Source of the DNA: Allomuricauda sp. M10
GTDB lineage: Bacteria; Bacteroidota; Bacteroidia; Flavobacteriales; Flavobacteriaceae
DNA: 64,000 nt
Assembly: GCF_020782875.1 (NCBI RefSeq)
Contig: NZ_JAJGBN010000004.1
Span: 62,001-126,000 of the forward strand
Reading direction: 5' to 3'
How positions within the stretch are numbered: the first letter of the stretch is position 1; each line of letters starts with the position of its first letter. Position numbers and translations under genes: made by a program. This document shows, piece after piece, positions 8,093-17,204 of this stretch. The notes below the pieces were generated by a model, which was not told the origin of the DNA, searched no databases, and saw nothing but the letters and a program-made list of their open reading frames with translations.

Positions 8093-9562
8093 TTATAATC
8101 CACGAATATAACTGCCATACAGGTCTTTGAACTGGAATCCTTGTTCAAAGCGGTGTTTGCTAAGTTTTTTATGGACCACCAATCCCCAAAGTAACAGCTC
8201 CTTTAGAAAATAGGAATCCTCTTTGGATATTTCGGGTTGGTATTGTTTGATGAGTTGATTGAGCGGGCCAATGGAATCGAGTTTCGATTTATAGGAAGTT
8301 TCGGATTCATCATCCAAAAGATCAAAGCCTTCACTGTCAAAAAACCAATTGACGAGTTCATCATATTCGGTTTCCTGTTCCTTACGCTGTAGTTTGTCTA
8401 TCTTTGGGAAAAAGTTGGGGAATAACGACTTGATGGCATCCTCGATCAAGGTTTCGGCCACAAAGCCTGCTCCCTCCTGCTCGCCCTCATAAACCAATTC
8501 AATTTTTCCGGTGATGGATGGGATAACCCCCATAAAATCACTCAAACGAACAGATGTTTTGGCATCTCCGGCCAATACAGCTCTGCGTTCTGCCGTACTT
8601 AATAAATTTTCAAAAGCGGTAATGCTCATTCGGGCACTTACCCCACTCTTGGCATCCACGTATTCGCTTTTTCGGGCTTCAAAACTAATCTGTTCCAATA
8701 GGTCCATAGCAATTTCTGGCACATAAATAGTGTCCGATTGCCTGCTGTCCAATTGGGCCTCTTGCTTGGTGATTTTTTTGGCAATTTCTACACTTTCAGG
8801 ATAATGCGTAAGTATCTGTGAACCGATCCGATCCTTTAATGGAGTCACGATGCTTCCCCTATTGGTATAATCTTCGGGGTTTGCCGTAAAAACAAATTGG
8901 ATATCCAAATGCAATCGTAGTTTAAAACCACGGATTTGAATATCCCCTTCTTGCAAGATATTGAAAAGGGCCACCTGGATCCTAGCTTGTAAATCGGGCA
9001 ATTCATTGATTACAAAGATGCAACGATTGGCTCTTGGTATCATCCCAAAATGGATCACTCGGTCATCCGCATAGGAAAGGCGAAGGTTGGCCGCTTTGAT
9101 AGGGTCCACATCCCCGATCAAATCGGCTACGGTAACATCGGGTGTTGCCAGTTTTTCGAAAAAGCGCTCATCCCGATGGATCCACTCCACTGGGGTGTTG
9201 TCGCCTTTTTCCTTTATCAATTCAATGGCAAACCTAGAAATGGGGTTCAATGGATCGTCATGGATTTCGGAACCTGCCACAACGGGCATCCATTCATCCA
9301 ACAATTGTACCATCAAACGGGCCAATCTGGTCTTGGCCTGTCCGCGCAAGCCCAATAAATTAATATTGTGCCGGGATAGAATGGCTCGCTCCAATTCCGG
9401 AATCACCGAATTTTCATAACCCCAAACCCCTTCAAAAACTTCTTCCTTTTTGGAGATTTTGGCCAAGAGGTTTTCGCGCAACTCATCTTTGATGCTTTTG
9501 CTTTGGTATCCAGCCGATTTTAATTCCCCGAGTGTCTTTATTTTGTTATGATCCAATTTCAT
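8093..9562 (-). CDS. AAA+ ATPase, magnesium-chelatase subunit I-like
   Basis: A 489-aa AAA+ protein related to ChlI/MoxR ATPases, which remodel partner complexes. Walker A is GLRGQAKT at 71-78. Walker B reads CIFVINELPDL, so the usual Asp before the catalytic Glu187 is Asn186. Sensor-type TANPEDYTNRG and an Arg-finger region PLKDRIGS follow. The ATG at 9562 leaves a 7-nt gap after the VWA gene; an upstream ATG at 9613 would overlap it by 44 nt. No chlorophyll genes are nearby, so metal chelation of porphyrin is unlikely. It probably works with the VWA protein encoded just upstream. Confidence 0.88.
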   Translation of the reverse strand: MKLDHNKIKTLGELKSAGYQSKSIKDELRENLLAKISKKEEVFEGVWGYENSVIPELERAILSRHNINLLGLRGQAKTRLARLMVQLLDEWMPVVAGSEIHDDPLNPISRFAIELIKEKGDNTPVEWIHRDERFFEKLATPDVTVADLIGDVDPIKAANLRLSYADDRVIHFGMIPRANRCIFVINELPDLQARIQVALFNILQEGDIQIRGFKLRLHLDIQFVFTANPEDYTNRGSIVTPLKDRIGSQILTHYPESVEIAKKITKQEAQLDSRQSDTIYVPEIAMDLLEQISFEARKSEYVDAKSGVSARMSITAFENLLSTAERRAVLAGDAKTSVRLSDFMGVIPSITGKIELVYEGEQEGAGFVAETLIEDAIKSLFPNFFPKIDKLQRKEQETEYDELVNWFFDSEGFDLLDDESETSYKSKLDSIGPLNQLIKQYQPEISKEDSYFLKELLLWGLVVHKKLSKHRFEQGFQFKDLYGSYIRGL

Positions 9563-9569
9563 ATGGTCT

Positions 9570-10736
9570 TTATCCTTTAATTCTTCGTTTCCTGTTTTGT
9601 TCGTAATCTTCAAAAATCATTTCACCCAATCCCTTTAATCCCGTATAGAAGGCTTTGCCCTTATTCGCTTTGGTAAATTCTTGCACAAACTTCATTAAGT
9701 ATGGGTCTTCGGCAATCATAAAAGTGGTGATGGGAATGTGTAATTTTCTGGCCTGTTGCGCCATGGTATAGCATTTCTCCACGATGTATTCGTCAAGTCC
9801 TACGCTATTTTTATAATAGTTCCCATCAGGAAGTCGAATACACGAAGGTTTCCCGTCCGTAATCATAAAAATCTGCTTGTTGGTGTTCCGTTTTCTGCGG
9901 AGCATGTCCATAGCCAATTGTAATCCAGCAACGGTATTGGTATGGTACGGCCCTACTCGTAAATAGGGTAAATCTTTGATGGGAATGGGCCAAGCATCGT
10001 TCCCAAAAACCAAAATATCCAAGGTGTCCTTGGGATAGCGGGTCGTAATCAATTCAGCCAATGCCATGGCCACTTTTTTTGCAGGAGTGATGCGGTCTTC
10101 ACCATACAGAATCATACTGTGGCTGATATCGATCATCAGCACAGTGCTCATTTGCGCCTTGTACTGGGTATCCTCTACCACCAAATCTTCTTCGCTCATG
10201 GAAAAAGTGTCCAATCCATGGTTGACTTGGGCATTTTTCAAGCTTTCCGTCATGGAAATATGCTCCAATGAATCCCCGAAGCGATATTCCCGAAACTCTC
10301 CCGTATGCTCGTCTCCCCTGCCCGATTTTCCCGTGCGATGGTTGCCGGAACCACTTCGTTTGATCTTCCCGAAGATTTGGTCCAAGGCGCGTTGACGCAG
10401 CATGCGTTCCAATTTGGCCGTCATGGACAGGCCTCCACCTGCCGGATTTTCATCGCCTTCTTCCCCATCATCGCCGCCCTTTTCGCCATCCATGTCAAAT
10501 TCTTCGCGGATGTAACCCTTGGCTTTGAGGTCTTCTATAAAATCATCAATGGTGTAATCGTCATCGGTAAGCTCGTATTCTTTGTCCAGCTCACGGAGCC
10601 AGTCCAAAGCTTCCTCCACATCACCCGAAGTATGGGTAATCAGTTCCTGAAAAATCTCGAAGAGTTTTTCGAATGGGGTTTGGTCCGGAGCTTCGTACGT
10701 TGTAAAACGAAATCCTTTTCTTGTGTTCATAGCCAT
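9570..10736 (-). CDS. VWA domain protein, magnesium-chelatase subunit D-like
   Basis: A 388-aa protein with an acidic linker (about 80-100, Gly/Asp/Glu rich) and a C-terminal von Willebrand A domain. The MIDAS motif is DISHS at 203-207 with the later ITDGKPS Thr/Asp. It has the partner-subunit form seen in MoxR/VWA and ChlI/ChlD pairs, where the VWA protein recruits the substrate. Two ATG codons (10736, 10730) are possible starts. It is first in a two-gene operon with the AAA+ ATPase. The substrate is unknown. Confidence 0.87.
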   Translation of the reverse strand: MAMNTRKGFRFTTYEAPDQTPFEKLFEIFQELITHTSGDVEEALDWLRELDKEYELTDDDYTIDDFIEDLKAKGYIREEFDMDGEKGGDDGEEGDENPAGGGLSMTAKLERMLRQRALDQIFGKIKRSGSGNHRTGKSGRGDEHTGEFREYRFGDSLEHISMTESLKNAQVNHGLDTFSMSEEDLVVEDTQYKAQMSTVLMIDISHSMILYGEDRITPAKKVAMALAELITTRYPKDTLDILVFGNDAWPIPIKDLPYLRVGPYHTNTVAGLQLAMDMLRRKRNTNKQIFMITDGKPSCIRLPDGNYYKNSVGLDEYIVEKCYTMAQQARKLHIPITTFMIAEDPYLMKFVQEFTKANKGKAFYTGLKGLGEMIFEDYEQNRKRRIKG

Positions 10737-10800
10737 TACATAAAATTAAAGCATTTCCCTGTAACGGCGAGGGCTTTAGAAAAAACTTAACGCTACGGAC

Positions 10801-10836
10801 AAAAAAAGCGCCGAGCCCTAGAAACCCGACGCTTGG
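10801..10836 (-). terminator. Intrinsic terminator after the DUF4249 gene
   Basis: On the minus strand a stem of about 10 bp (AAGCGTCGGG / CTCGGCGCTT, two G-U pairs) is followed by a run of seven T. It lies 18 nt past the stop of the DUF4249 lipoprotein gene and closes the TonB receptor operon. Confidence 0.8.
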
Positions 10837-10853
10837 CATCAAATCAACCTAAA

Positions 10854-11702
10854 TTATTCTTCCACAAAGGTGTAACTCGTCTTTACAACCTGTGTTAACC
10901 TGAAATACCCAAACGCATAGTTGTCAGGATTTGTAGTATTGATACAGTTGCCTTTTACGGCTACTGGGGTAGACTCAAAAAGACCAACACCGCCTAATTG
11001 GGAGATTAAAATCTTGATATAATCGTAATAAGCTTTTGAAATCCCGTGCATTTCAATATTCACTACATCGCCAGGTTTAAAAGGCTCTGTATCGGTATCT
11101 TCATCTTTCTCGATTTCATACCACCAATCAATTTCATTGCCGTTCACGAATTCATCCTCCCCTTCTTCCAAATCGGGTAACAGATCACCTTCCCTGTGAA
11201 ATTTGAACAGGTAATTGTTCCCCTCTTCCTCTGGGTCATTAAACACTACATGGACTTCCAATACCTCGTCGTCAAATCCATCTTCACGGTCCTGAAAAAC
11301 ACGGGTGATATCAGTCACGGGGGTCATGGTCTCGGTTGCGGTATACACCTCCCCATTGTATTCGATCCTAAGAGAATATGTCTGTTCCAGAACGGGTTCA
11401 AAACTCGTGGTCTGGTATTCGCCATTGCCCTGATCGGCAAAAATGTAGCTGTTGCCACTACTATCATTCGTTACCACTACGGAGGCGCCTATGACCCCAG
11501 TGTCGGTATAGGTGTTAAAAAATGGAGTGGATTCGCGCAAGCGGATGGTCTGAATATTTCCTTCGGTTCCCTTTTCCCAATCCAAGGATGCCTCCACTAC
11601 CAGTCGTTTTGGGCCTTCTTGTACTTCCACATCCACCACGTCTTCACACGAGGCAAAAGCAATAACAATAATGGCCAATATGATTTTTTTCAATGTTTTC
11701 AT
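10854..11702 (-). CDS. DUF4249 lipoprotein, partner of the TonB receptor
   Basis: A 282-aa predicted lipoprotein: hydrophobic signal then AFASC with lipidated Cys19. The mature part starts EDVVDVEVQEGPKRLVVEASL, the usual beginning of DUF4249 proteins, and is beta-rich and strongly acidic (EDGFDDE, PDLEEGEDEF, EIEKDEDTDTE). Such proteins are typically encoded next to TonB-dependent receptors and may act as surface substrate-binding partners, by analogy with SusD. It follows the receptor gene by 3 nt. The ligand is unknown; the acidity could suit a cationic or metal-bearing ligand, which is speculation. Confidence 0.85.
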   Translation of the reverse strand: MKTLKKIILAIIVIAFASCEDVVDVEVQEGPKRLVVEASLDWEKGTEGNIQTIRLRESTPFFNTYTDTGVIGASVVVTNDSSGNSYIFADQGNGEYQTTSFEPVLEQTYSLRIEYNGEVYTATETMTPVTDITRVFQDREDGFDDEVLEVHVVFNDPEEEGNNYLFKFHREGDLLPDLEEGEDEFVNGNEIDWWYEIEKDEDTDTEPFKPGDVVNIEMHGISKAYYDYIKILISQLGGVGLFESTPVAVKGNCINTTNPDNYAFGYFRLTQVVKTSYTFVEE

Positions 11703-11705
11703 GAT

Positions 11706-14111
11706 TTAAAATTTAAAGTTGTAGGTCAATGAGGGTACAATTCCAAAAATGGCGGTTCGGGTGGCTTCGTTGGCCCCGGTTTCCAAGTTTTGTCCAAAGG
11801 AGATGGAAGCGGCATTTTTTCTGCTGTACAAATTATAAATACTAAGTACCCATTCTCCCTTAAAGCGTTTATTCTGATATTTTCTGGGTTTGTAATTGAC
11901 CGAAACATCCAAGCGATGGTAAGCTGGCAAACGATCCGAATTACGGGGAGCATAACTGGCTATGGACAAATCTTCGTACACGTATTGCCCATTGGGATAA
12001 GTTACCGGTCTACCCGTTTGAAAAACCAGATTGGTCCCAAAACTCCATTGATCGTCCAAATGATAGGCCCCCGATATGGATATGTCATGGGTTCTATCAA
12101 AAGATGTATTGTACCACTCACCATTGTTGATACCGGGACCACCAGCCGTTCCTCCCAAGGTCCTCTGTTCCGATTTGGAAAGGGTGTACGCAATCCATCC
12201 CGTAAAATCGCCCTCATTCTTCCGAAGGAGGAGTTCCAATCCGTAGGCCCGCATTTCGCCATTCAAAACTTCGGTCTCAATGGTATTTTGACCGATCAGA
12301 TCGGAGCCATCTATGTAATCAATTCTATTGTCCACGGTTTTATAGTAAGTCTCTACTTCCAGTGAATACATCTTGTCCGTAAAATTGCGAAAGTATCCCA
12401 ACGCATATTGGTTGGACAACTGGGGCTTGATAAAGGGACCGCTGGGAGTCCAAACATCCAAAGGAGTTGCGGACGATGTATTGGACAACAAATGAATGTA
12501 TTGGGCAGTGCGGGAAAAACCTGCTTTTAGGGATGATTCCTCATCCAGGAGATAAGCCAATGAAACCCTGGGTTCAAGATTACCAAAGCTTTTAATAACA
12601 TCACTTTTAGCGAAATTGGTCTCCCCTATTGCTTCCCCCCTTTCATAAATGCCCAACTCATGATTGTATACCACGGGCTGATCGTTTGCATAGGTGTTGA
12701 TGGGTTGTCCGCCCAATCGGGAGAAAGCACTGTATCGTAAGCCGTACTGTGCCGTGAGTTTAGGACTGAGTTTGTGCTCTGCACTTAGATACAACCCACT
12801 TTCAAGAGCTTTTTTCTGGTCCAGTTTTAACGGATTCACGGGTGATGTTTCGGCGGTGGGACTTACTTCCCCAGGATTGAAATCATAATAAATACCGTTG
12901 ATGCCAAAATCCAATTTGAAGGCGTCGCTTAAATAATATTTAAAGTCATACTTAAGGTTATAATTGGTAATGGAAGACACCCAATCAAATTCCTCCTGTG
13001 CGAACTCCAAGTCGTAGTCATATCGACTTAAAATAGCAGAAAGATTGGAAAACAATCGGTCATTAAATATATGGTTCCAACGCAGATTGCCCGTGGAATT
13101 CCCATAACTACTATCAAAAGCGTTACCCAGTTTAAAGGCATCGCGGCCAAAATAACCACTCAAAAAAAGCTTGTTATTACGATTGATACTGTAATTGGTC
13201 TTTAGATTAAGATCGTAGAAACTGACGCTGTTTTTTTCCCCCGCAGCCTTGAGCAACAAATCGACATAGGACCGGCGACCGGCGACCAAAAAGGAACCAT
13301 TGTCCCCAAAAATAGGCCCTTCTGCCGTCAGTCGGCTCGAAATAACCCCGATACCCCCGTTCAGTTCAAAGTTTTTGCTGTTCCCATCTTTTTGTCGAAT
13401 GTCCAATACGGAAGATACCCTGCCCCCAAAGCTAGCCGGAATGCCGCCTTTGTATAGTTTCATATCTTTAATGGCATCTGCATTGAAGACCGAGAAGAAC
13501 CCGAACATGTGAGAAGTATTGTAAATGATGGCCTCGTCAAGCAGTACGAGGTTCTGGTCCTGTGCTCCGCCCCTTACATGGAACCCTCCAGTCCCCTCTC
13601 CGTTATTGGTAACGCCAGGTAGCATTTGAAGGGATTTCAACACATCCAATTCCCCCAAAACCACGGGCATCTGTTTAACGGTACCTATATTCATCTTCAC
13701 CACACTCATTTCAGGTTTTCGCAATATGGCGCGTTCCGGTTCGTCTGCGGTGACGACCACTTCATCCAGCTCGGTCGAGAATTCGGAAATTTCCACATCG
13801 TTTTTAATGTCGCGGTTCAAATGGATTTTCATTCGGATTTCGCTGTACCCCATGTATGAAATGCTCAACACATAATCGCCTTCCGGAGCCGTAACGGAGT
13901 AAAATCCATATTCATTGGTGACCCCACCAATGGTAGTGCCGTCCAAGAACACGGAAGCCCCGTATAGGGTCTCCCCATTGCTTTTGTCGGTAATGGTGCC
14001 GCTAATGGTGTGATTGGTCTGGCCTATGGCTAGGATACAGCCCAAAAAGAAAAACCACAGCAACCAAACGGTACATTTGATTGCTGGGTCCAATTGTGAT
14101 TTCCTGTTCAT
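11706..14111 (-). CDS. TonB-dependent outer-membrane receptor
   Basis: An 801-aa receptor: signal anchor (about 12-30), carboxypeptidase-regulatory-like domain (about 34-118: SGTITDKSNGETLYGASVF), a linker with LDEVVVTADEPE resembling a TonB-box region, plug domain (about 140-260: GGFHVRGGAQDQNLVLLDEA) and a 22-strand-type barrel ending YNFKF. No STN signalling domain is evident, so sigma control would not be of the FecA type. It imports an unknown substrate using the TonB-ExbBD system. An ECF-type promoter sits 43 nt upstream. Confidence 0.93.
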   Translation of the reverse strand: MNRKSQLDPAIKCTVWLLWFFFLGCILAIGQTNHTISGTITDKSNGETLYGASVFLDGTTIGGVTNEYGFYSVTAPEGDYVLSISYMGYSEIRMKIHLNRDIKNDVEISEFSTELDEVVVTADEPERAILRKPEMSVVKMNIGTVKQMPVVLGELDVLKSLQMLPGVTNNGEGTGGFHVRGGAQDQNLVLLDEAIIYNTSHMFGFFSVFNADAIKDMKLYKGGIPASFGGRVSSVLDIRQKDGNSKNFELNGGIGVISSRLTAEGPIFGDNGSFLVAGRRSYVDLLLKAAGEKNSVSFYDLNLKTNYSINRNNKLFLSGYFGRDAFKLGNAFDSSYGNSTGNLRWNHIFNDRLFSNLSAILSRYDYDLEFAQEEFDWVSSITNYNLKYDFKYYLSDAFKLDFGINGIYYDFNPGEVSPTAETSPVNPLKLDQKKALESGLYLSAEHKLSPKLTAQYGLRYSAFSRLGGQPINTYANDQPVVYNHELGIYERGEAIGETNFAKSDVIKSFGNLEPRVSLAYLLDEESSLKAGFSRTAQYIHLLSNTSSATPLDVWTPSGPFIKPQLSNQYALGYFRNFTDKMYSLEVETYYKTVDNRIDYIDGSDLIGQNTIETEVLNGEMRAYGLELLLRKNEGDFTGWIAYTLSKSEQRTLGGTAGGPGINNGEWYNTSFDRTHDISISGAYHLDDQWSFGTNLVFQTGRPVTYPNGQYVYEDLSIASYAPRNSDRLPAYHRLDVSVNYKPRKYQNKRFKGEWVLSIYNLYSRKNAASISFGQNLETGANEATRTAIFGIVPSLTYNFKF

Positions 14112-14153
14112 TTTTTGATGTTTTGATGGTTGTACTTGAAATTTTCACCATCA

Positions 14154-14181
14154 TAGACAGGTCAAAAAAGGAAGGGTTGCA
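14154..14181 (-). promoter_or_regulatory. ECF-sigma promoter of the TonB receptor operon
   Basis: The minus strand reads TGCAACC, 15 nt, then TGTCTA. The same two boxes at exactly the same spacing stand before the sigma gene (14259-14286) and an outer-membrane protein gene (16480-16507). Transcription should start near 14147, giving a leader of about 36 nt. Confidence 0.75.
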
Positions 14182-14258
14182 TACATGGGCTTTTTTATGG
14201 GATCTTTCTTTCCAAATTTTACAATCGACAGATTTTTACAAGTTTTTTTTCTTCATGG

Positions 14259-14286
14259 TGCAACCCTTTACTTTTGCGGTTGTCTT
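14259..14286 (+). promoter_or_regulatory. ECF-sigma promoter of the sigma/anti-sigma operon
   Basis: TGCAACC, 15 nt, TGTCTT, with a predicted start near 14293, upstream of the sigma gene start at 14317. It is divergent from the receptor promoter with the same boxes. This suggests autoregulation by the ECF factor encoded here. Confidence 0.75.
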
Positions 14287-14316
14287 TAGCAAGAGACAAG
14301 GCATCAACCTAAACTA

Positions 14317-14856
14317 TTGGAAACCGACATCCGATTTACGCATAAGGCCATAGTGGAGCAATGCAAAGCCGGCAATAGCAACTCGCAATACGAGCTGTAT
14401 TCCTGCTATGTGGATGCTATGTACAACGTGGGGTTCCGCTTTTTGGGCAATGCGGAAGATACCGAGGATATTGTACAGGACAGCTTTGTGGATGCCTTTA
14501 AAAACCTAGACAACTTTAAGTATGAAAGTAGTTTTGGTTCATGGTTGAAGCGGATTGTCATCAATAAAAGTATCAACCACCTAAAAGCCAAACGTATCCC
14601 CGTAGTGCCCATGGAAGCCCATGAGTTCCACTTGACGGATGACGAACCTGTGGAGGCCGAGGCCACGGATATAAACAAAGTGAAGAAGGGTATCGCCCTG
14701 CTCCCGGACGGTTACCGGGAAATCATCAATCTGTATTTGATTGAAGGATATGACCATGTGGAAATTGGGGAGATTTTGGGTATTTCTACCAGTACTTCAA
14801 AATCACAATACCACAGGGCCAAGAAAAAATTATTGGAAATCATCAATGAACTGTAA
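14317..14856 (+). CDS. ECF-type RNA polymerase sigma factor
   Basis: A 179-aa sigma-70 family factor with region 2 (about 25-90: YVDAMYNVGFRFLGNAEDTEDIVQ-like) and region 4 (about 120-175: LLPDGYREIINLYLIEGYDHVEIGEILGI, then the recognition helix). Start is TTG at 14317; there is no in-frame ATG in the first part, and METDIRFTHK is a plausible N-terminus. Its stop overlaps the ATG of the anti-sigma gene. Targets are inferred to be three TGCAACC-N15-TGTCT promoters in this locus. The inducing signal is unknown. Confidence 0.93.
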   Translation: METDIRFTHKAIVEQCKAGNSNSQYELYSCYVDAMYNVGFRFLGNAEDTEDIVQDSFVDAFKNLDNFKYESSFGSWLKRIVINKSINHLKAKRIPVVPMEAHEFHLTDDEPVEAEATDINKVKKGIALLPDGYREIINLYLIEGYDHVEIGEILGISTSTSKSQYHRAKKKLLEIINEL

Positions 14857-15398
14857 TGGACAATTTTGAAAAGCATATTAGGGACCATGCAGCCCAATTC
14901 AACGAACGAAGGGCGGACAAGGACAAAATGTGGGCCAAGATTTCAGAAGAACTGCATCAAGAGAAACCCAAGGTAATCCCTCTCTGGAAAAGACCCGTGT
15001 TTCGCGTGGCTGCTTCGGTGTTACTGTTGTTGGGCATTGCTTCGTTTTTTGGACTGGCGGTGTTGAACAACAATGCCAACAAAACACAGTACGCCTCCAA
15101 AGAATTGATGGAAATAGATATGTATTACAAAGATTTGGTCTCCTACCAAGTGCAATTGGTAAAGAACAATCAGTCCCTTTCCGAAGAAAACAAAGCAGAG
15201 TTTCTGTCCTTCATGGATGAACTTGACGCTGAATATGAAGTCCTTAAGAAGGAAATGCAAAAAAACCTTGACAATGAACGAGTGCTGGAAGCCATTGTGG
15301 GCAACTACAAGAAGCGTATCGAGCTCATTGATAATTTGTTACACCAATTAAACGAATCTAAAAAACCGAATGAAGATGATTATGGATATACGTTATAG
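14856..15398 (+). CDS. Membrane-anchored anti-sigma factor candidate
   Basis: A 180-aa single-pass protein: a basic cytosolic N-terminus (1-46, MDNFEKHIRDHAAQFNERRA), one TM helix at about 48-70 and a C-terminal periplasmic domain of charged helices (about 85-170, coiled-coil-like). No FecR domain. Position, 1-nt overlap (TAATG) with the ECF gene and topology make it the likely anti-sigma. The next gene starts inside its last codons. Confidence 0.8.
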   Translation: MDNFEKHIRDHAAQFNERRADKDKMWAKISEELHQEKPKVIPLWKRPVFRVAASVLLLLGIASFFGLAVLNNNANKTQYASKELMEIDMYYKDLVSYQVQLVKNNQSLSEENKAEFLSFMDELDAEYEVLKKEMQKNLDNERVLEAIVGNYKKRIELIDNLLHQLNESKKPNEDDYGYTL

Positions 15399-16467
15399 AA
15401 AGGTCCTATGGATGGCCTTGCTGCTGATTTCGGTGCATTCTGCCAAGGCACAGGAAAAGGTATATAAAACCATTGAAAAGAGTTTCCCGTTCACGAACTC
15501 TGGCGAGTTTCAGTTGGAGAACAAATATGGGAACATTACGCTTAAGGGATGGGATCAGAACAAAGTTCTGATGAACATTTCGGTTACGGTAAACCATCGT
15601 AAAAAGGAGAATGCAGAGGATTTACTGGAGCGTATCAACCCAAAGATCAAAACCAGTAACGGCTATATTTCCATTGTTTCGGAAATCGGCAATAAAAATA
15701 CAGGATGGTTTGCCGATATTTTAAATAAGGCCAACCCCATTGACTTTGATCGCAGCCATGTACAAATAGATTATGAGGTCTATCTTCCTGTAAAAGCCGG
15801 ACTCAAGATCACCAACCGTTTTGGGGATGTGGTCATTGAGAATTGTATGGGAACCCTCAATACCTTAATCGAACACGGTGATTTGTGGATCGGGGAAAAT
15901 CTGAACAAGGCGGATATTGTTTTGAGGTATGGGAAAGTCCGCGCCAAGGACTTGAACTATGCGGATATAGACTTGAAAATAGGGGAATTGAACATGGAAA
16001 ATTCCAAAAACCTACGTTTGCGAAGTGATGGTACAGAAATCCATATCAATTTGGTGAATTCCTTGGAGGTGTATTCGAACAAGGACCATATCGCTATAAA
16101 CGAAGCAGGGTCTCTGTTTGGAAACCTGGAATTCACCACATTCAAATTGGAACGGTTGACGGGTGATGTGGATATGAATATGAAGATTGCGGATTTTCAA
16201 GTGTATGCCATCACAAATCCATCTGCCACAATTGCCATACAGCAAGAATCTGCGGATATTACCCTAACAGTTACCAATTTCCCCCACCGCTTTACGGCAA
16301 CCTTGGAGCAAGGTGTGGTACGGCTCCCCAAATCTTTTGAGAACGTAAGCTCCGAGATGTTGGACAAAAGCCGCAGGCTTCGAAAAATTGATGCCACTTA
16401 TGGAAAGGAACGGAAAGGGAGTATTTCCATACAAGGGGAAAAGGGAATTGTGACCATAAACAATTAA
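15370..16467 (+). CDS. Exported DUF4097-like beta-strand repeat protein
   Basis: A 365-aa protein with a signal peptide (about 8-27, ending SAKAQ). The mature part is a run of short beta-strands with recurring patterns such as FQLENKYGNITLKGWD, KITNRFGDVVIEN, IVLRYGKVRAKDL and ADIDLKIGELNMENS, as in DUF4097-type beta-solenoids. It overlaps the anti-sigma gene by 29 nt, so it is translationally coupled and belongs to the ECF operon. It could sense or bind in the periplasm; function not known. A start at 15382 is also possible. Confidence 0.8.
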   Translation: MKMIMDIRYRKVLWMALLLISVHSAKAQEKVYKTIEKSFPFTNSGEFQLENKYGNITLKGWDQNKVLMNISVTVNHRKKENAEDLLERINPKIKTSNGYISIVSEIGNKNTGWFADILNKANPIDFDRSHVQIDYEVYLPVKAGLKITNRFGDVVIENCMGTLNTLIEHGDLWIGENLNKADIVLRYGKVRAKDLNYADIDLKIGELNMENSKNLRLRSDGTEIHINLVNSLEVYSNKDHIAINEAGSLFGNLEFTTFKLERLTGDVDMNMKIADFQVYAITNPSATIAIQQESADITLTVTNFPHRFTATLEQGVVRLPKSFENVSSEMLDKSRRLRKIDATYGKERKGSISIQGEKGIVTINN

Positions 16468-16479
16468 AAAAACACTAAA

Positions 16480-16507
16480 TGCAACCTTTTGCCAAATACA
16501 TTGTCTT
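16480..16507 (+). promoter_or_regulatory. Third ECF-sigma promoter
   Basis: TGCAACC, exactly 15 nt, then TGTCTT, the same architecture as the two promoters at 14154-14286. The predicted start is near 16514, about 25 nt before the ATG at 16539. It overlaps an upstream in-frame ATG at 16479, showing that this ATG is not the translation start. Confidence 0.72.
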
Positions 16508-16538
16508 TAAAACAGAATCAATCAGAAAATCAATAAAA

Positions 16539-17204
16539 ATGAACAATCAAAAAACAACTTCTTTACTTTTTTTCCTATTGCTTGGTATGATGGGGTTCGC
16601 CCAAGACGACGATGGACAATACATTACATTCAATGACCGAAAGAATGTGGTGCACGGTGTCTATCTGGGGTTATCCACCTACTTTGGCGAAATCGAGGGA
16701 GAGGATACCTATATCGGAGGATTAAAAGTGGCCTACGTGGCCAACAGACAGTTTGAAGTAGGTTTTATGGCCAACATACTGTATTCCGAGCAAAATATCT
16801 TCAATCCGAGAACCAACAATAACGATGATATTGTCGCCGTATATGGAGGGTTACATTTGGAACCTATATTGTTTGGCAAGAACAGGGTAAGCCTATCCTT
16901 TCCCATTTTGATCGGTGGCGGTGGCGTAGGCTATGTGGATCACAATGCAGTGGTGAATGATGAGAACGTCGATTTGGATGATGATGATATTGATGCCGTG
17001 TTTGTGTTGGAGCCGGGTATGAATGTATTGTTCAACATTTCCAGATATGTTCAATTGGAGGCTGGTTTCAGGTATAGAGTCTCCAGTAGAATTGAGTTGG
17101 CGCAAAGCCCAGTGGATAGGATCAATGGTTTTTCCGGAGGTATTGGGGTCAAACTGGGTGTTTTTAATATGGGCCGTAACCGGTATAAAAAACATTTGGA
17201 CTGA
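16539..17204 (+). CDS. Outer-membrane beta-barrel protein, ECF-regulon member
   Basis: A 221-aa protein with a signal peptide ending GFAQ (about residue 21) and alternating beta-strand pattern: VYLGLSTYFGEIEG, GGLKVAYVANRQFEVGFMAN, YVQLEAGFRYRVSS, FSGGIGVKLGVF. It looks like an 8-stranded barrel of the porin-family type. An Asp-rich loop (DLDDDDIDA, about 165) could bind cations. The ATG at 16539 follows a good ECF promoter. It overlaps a 46-aa ORF at its stop codon. Confidence 0.82.
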   Translation: MNNQKTTSLLFFLLLGMMGFAQDDDGQYITFNDRKNVVHGVYLGLSTYFGEIEGEDTYIGGLKVAYVANRQFEVGFMANILYSEQNIFNPRTNNNDDIVAVYGGLHLEPILFGKNRVSLSFPILIGGGGVGYVDHNAVVNDENVDLDDDDIDAVFVLEPGMNVLFNISRYVQLEAGFRYRVSSRIELAQSPVDRINGFSGGIGVKLGVFNMGRNRYKKHLD

